From JBDKGV01 sp039798005 (GTDB taxonomy: Bacteria; Fibrobacterota; Fibrobacteria; UBA5070), in the NCBI GenBank assembly GCA_039798005.1, contig JBDKGV010000176.1, positions 1 through 7,442 on the forward strand: 7,442 nucleotides of DNA, in the 5' to 3' direction. The position numbers and the translations under genes are program-made. The notes below the pieces were generated by a model that did not search any database, was not told where the DNA came from, and saw only the letters and a program-made list of their open reading frames with translations. Below, one piece after another: positions 5,317 to 7,442 of this stretch; position 1 is the first letter of the stretch; the number at the start of each line of letters is the position of its first letter.

Positions 5317-6666
5317 ATGGAACGCATTACCGTCATCGGAGGCGGCCTGGCAGGATGCTCGGCAGCACTCACCCTTGCCCGCCTTGGCCATGAGGTCGAC
5401 CTATGGGAGATGCGGCCGTTGCTGCAGACTCCGGCGCATTCGACTGAAAACCTTGCCGAACTCGTGTGCTCCAACAGCTTCAAAGGCTTGGGGCTCACGG
5501 GAGCGCATGGCCTGCTCAAGGAGGAGTTGCGCCGCTGGGGAAGCGAGATGATCGAGGCCGCCTTCGAGGCGCGCGTGCCGGCGGGGGAGTCCCTGGCCAT
5601 CGATCGGGAGCTTTTCTCCCAAGCGGTGGAGCGTCGCATCGCGGCTCAGCCCCGCATTCGCTTGCATCGCGGCGAGGTGACCACCATCGACCCGGATGCC
5701 TGGACGATCGTGGCGGCAGGGCCCTTGGCTTCGGCATCCCTGACCCGGCATCTGCTGGAGATGGTGGGCGGCGGGCGTCTTTCCTTCTTCGATGCGATCG
5801 CACCGGTGGTGACGCTGGAATCGCTGGATTGGGACCATTGCTGGCGTGCCAACCGTTGGGACAAGGGCGAGACGACCGACTTCATCAATTGCTCGCTCAA
5901 CAAGGAAGAGTACCACGCTTTCGTGGCGGGCTTGGTCGCGGCCGATGCCGTGGAGCCCAAGCCCTTCGAGCCCAAGGAACTGTTCGAAGGGTGCCTGCCG
6001 ATCGAGGAGATGGCCCGCCGTGGCCCGGAAACGCTGTGTCATGGCCCCTTGCGGCCCGTGGGCTTGGACGATCCCAAGACCGGGCGCTGGCCTCATGCCG
6101 TCCTGCAATTGCGCTCGGAAAACCGGGAAGGCACGCTCTTCAACCTGGTCGGTTGCCAGACCCGTTTGCGCTTTGGTGAGCAGAAGCGCCTGTTCGGTCT
6201 CATCCCCGCCTTGAAGAATGCCGAGTTTGCACGTCTTGGCGCCATGCACCGAAATACGTTCTTGGATTCGCCGTCGCTCCTGGATCGCGATTTCTCCTTG
6301 CGCGTGAGTCCAAGGACCTTCCTTGCCGGCCAGATCACCGGAGCGGAAGGCTACACCGAGGCCCTTGCCACCGGGTTCCACGCGGCGGTCTCGCTTCATC
6401 AGAAATTGACGGATTCCGTCATTCCCTTGCCGGAAGAATCGATGCTGGGTAGCCTGGTGCGCTTTCTCACCACCCCGCGTGGCGAGAAGGCTCCGGTGTT
6501 CCAGCCGATGAATGCGCACTTTGGACTGCTTCCCGACCCTCCGGTCCCGGAAGGCAAGCGCAAGCACGACAAGAGCGTCAAGAAGGATCTGCAGGCGGCG
6601 GCGGCCATCGACGGGGCGGTGAAATGGGCCAAACAAGTGTTGCCTTGGGGAGTCGTCGGGAATTGA
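5317..6666 (+). CDS. trmFO: Folate/FAD-dependent tRNA (uracil-54-C5)-methyltransferase TrmFO
   Basis: TrmFO makes 5-methyluridine at position 54 in the T loop of tRNA. It takes the methylene group from 5,10-methylenetetrahydrofolate and reduces it with FAD, unlike SAM-dependent TrmA. The 449-residue protein opens with the FAD-binding Rossmann motif ITVIGGGLAGCSAALTLA (residues 4-21). It then shows the family hallmarks ELVCSNSFKG, with Cys51 corresponding to Cys53 of Bacillus subtilis TrmFO, and FEGCLPIEEMARRG, with Cys226 at the nucleophile position. Further hallmarks are TLCHGPLRPVGL, GEQKRLFGLIPAL, LGAMHRNTF, and AGQITGAEGYTEALATG near the C-terminus. The ATG at 5317 is chosen because the FAD motif begins four residues later, as in the family; an upstream TTG at 5272 would add 15 residues with no family support. 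The ribosome site is weak. It follows coaE by 105 bases, so it may have its own promoter or be read through. Confidence 0.96.
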   Translation: MERITVIGGGLAGCSAALTLARLGHEVDLWEMRPLLQTPAHSTENLAELVCSNSFKGLGLTGAHGLLKEELRRWGSEMIEAAFEARVPAGESLAIDRELFSQAVERRIAAQPRIRLHRGEVTTIDPDAWTIVAAGPLASASLTRHLLEMVGGGRLSFFDAIAPVVTLESLDWDHCWRANRWDKGETTDFINCSLNKEEYHAFVAGLVAADAVEPKPFEPKELFEGCLPIEEMARRGPETLCHGPLRPVGLDDPKTGRWPHAVLQLRSENREGTLFNLVGCQTRLRFGEQKRLFGLIPALKNAEFARLGAMHRNTFLDSPSLLDRDFSLRVSPRTFLAGQITGAEGYTEALATGFHAAVSLHQKLTDSVIPLPEESMLGSLVRFLTTPRGEKAPVFQPMNAHFGLLPDPPVPEGKRKHDKSVKKDLQAAAAIDGAVKWAKQVLPWGVVGN

Positions 6667-6725
6667 TTTCACCATTGCGGGAATCGAAACATCCAATTCG
6701 ACGTCCGCTTGATATGTTGAGAGTG

Positions 6726-7442
6726 ATGAATCCGATGCACCTTCGTCGACCCTTGGTCATAAGTCTTCAGGCGACCCTGCTTTCCTGTGCCCTTTTTGGA
6801 TGCAGTTCCGAGAAGTCGGCAGGTGCCCATGGTTCTGGAAAAGAATCCAAGGAGGTCAAGGACGACAAGGGCGGAAAGAAGCCCGATCGACCCGCCATCG
6901 TGGATGGCATGATTGCCAAGGTGACTTCGACGGCCGTGGAAGTCTCGGGTGCCGGGACCCTGCTTGCGATGGATGAGGTTGATCTCAAGACCGAAGCCTC
7001 GGGCCGCATCCGCCAGTTGAACTTCCCGGAGGGCCGTGCCGTTTCCGAAGGCACGGTGATCGCCAAGATCGACGACGCGGTGCTGCAGGCCCAGAAGGCC
7101 AAGATCCAAGCCCAAGTGCAGCGGTACGCGACCAGCCTTGAGCGCAAGCGGCAGGAGCTTGCCCTGAAGGCCGTCAGCCAGCAGGACGTGGACCTTGTGG
7201 TTGCCGATCATGAGGCTGCCAAGGCGGATTTGCGGTTGGTGGATGCCCAGATTCGCAACACGGAAGTGCGTGCCCCGTTTGCGGGGCGCTTGGGCCTTCG
7301 CAATGTCAGCGTGGGCCAGGTGGTCACGATCGGGCAGACCTTGGCGCGCCTCACCCGCTCCCGCCCGCTGCGTGTGGAGCTTTCGGTTCCCGAAGCCAAG
7401 GCGGGCGCGTTGCGGTTGGGGACTCCGGTGAGCTTCAAGGTG
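6726..7442 (+). CDS. RND efflux periplasmic adaptor (HlyD/MFP family) lipoprotein, 5' part
   Basis: The first 239 residues are visible; the gene continues beyond the window. It starts with a lipoprotein signal: two arginines (7-8), a hydrophobic core (9-25) and LFGC (23-26), so Cys26 would be lipidated and tether the protein to a membrane. A charged Lys/Asp/Glu/Gly-rich linker (about 29-55) follows. The first lipoyl half is ASGRIRQLNFPEGRAVSEG then AKIDD. A short alpha-helical hairpin (about 118-170, rich in Gln, Lys, Ala) comes next, then the second lipoyl half VRAPFAGRLGLRNVSVGQVV and the start of the beta-barrel (LRVELSVPEAKAG). Adaptors link an inner-membrane RND pump to an outer-membrane TolC-like channel; both probably lie downstream. 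The start is uncertain: in-frame ATGs lie at 6714, 6726 and 6735, and GAGAG at 6719-6723 is the only ribosome-site-like sequence. The substrate cannot be told. The gap after trmFO is 59 bases with no clear terminator. Confidence 0.9.
   Translation, partial: MNPMHLRRPLVISLQATLLSCALFGCSSEKSAGAHGSGKESKEVKDDKGGKKPDRPAIVDGMIAKVTSTAVEVSGAGTLLAMDEVDLKTEASGRIRQLNFPEGRAVSEGTVIAKIDDAVLQAQKAKIQAQVQRYATSLERKRQELALKAVSQQDVDLVVADHEAAKADLRLVDAQIRNTEVRAPFAGRLGLRNVSVGQVVTIGQTLARLTRSRPLRVELSVPEAKAGALRLGTPVSFKV

Overview
The window reads as a stretch of chromosome from a G+C-rich, Gram-negative bacterium. The Gram-negative call rests on the last gene, a lipoprotein-type adaptor of an RND efflux pump, which needs an outer membrane. 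The use of folate-dependent TrmFO rather than TrmA argues against a typical gammaproteobacterium. A polA-coaE neighbour pair occurs in several deep Gram-negative lineages. I cannot name the phylum from sequence alone; Fibrobacterota, Acidobacteriota and delta-proteobacterial lineages are all reasonable guesses. All five recognisable genes lie on the plus strand. I see no tRNA, rRNA, CRISPR array, insertion sequence or phage gene.

Layout. Bases 1-335 are the 3' end of a small SRPBCC (START/AHSA1-like) protein. Bases 336-1018 hold no convincing gene. This is the only long non-coding stretch in an otherwise compact region. It contains three clusters of strong inverted repeats, a minus-strand terminator-like element, an extended -10 promoter candidate, and a hairpin with a T-run just before the next gene. 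Bases 1019-5211 form a tight three-gene unit: an ECF/CbiO-type ABC ATPase, then polA (DNA polymerase I), then coaE (dephospho-CoA kinase). The ATPase and polA are separated by 0-3 bases, and polA and coaE overlap by one base. After 105 bases comes trmFO (tRNA m5U54 methyltransferase), and after a further 59 bases a truncated RND periplasmic adaptor runs off the end.

How the genes fit together. The core is housekeeping: DNA repair and Okazaki-fragment processing, coenzyme A synthesis, and tRNA T-loop methylation. The ABC ATPase has no membrane partner in the window. It has lost or altered several catalytic motifs: the Q-loop glutamine is Met, Walker B is E-D instead of D-E, and there is no switch histidine. 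It is nevertheless joined to polA with no gap. Pol I keeps its 5' nuclease and polymerase active sites, but its proofreading domain lacks the catalytic acidic residues.

The most unusual parts are the degenerate ATPase at the head of the polA unit and the 683-base structured gap in front of it. I see no clear evidence of a wholly new system. The gap may encode a structured RNA or a regulatory leader, but this is inference from base-pairing found by eye.
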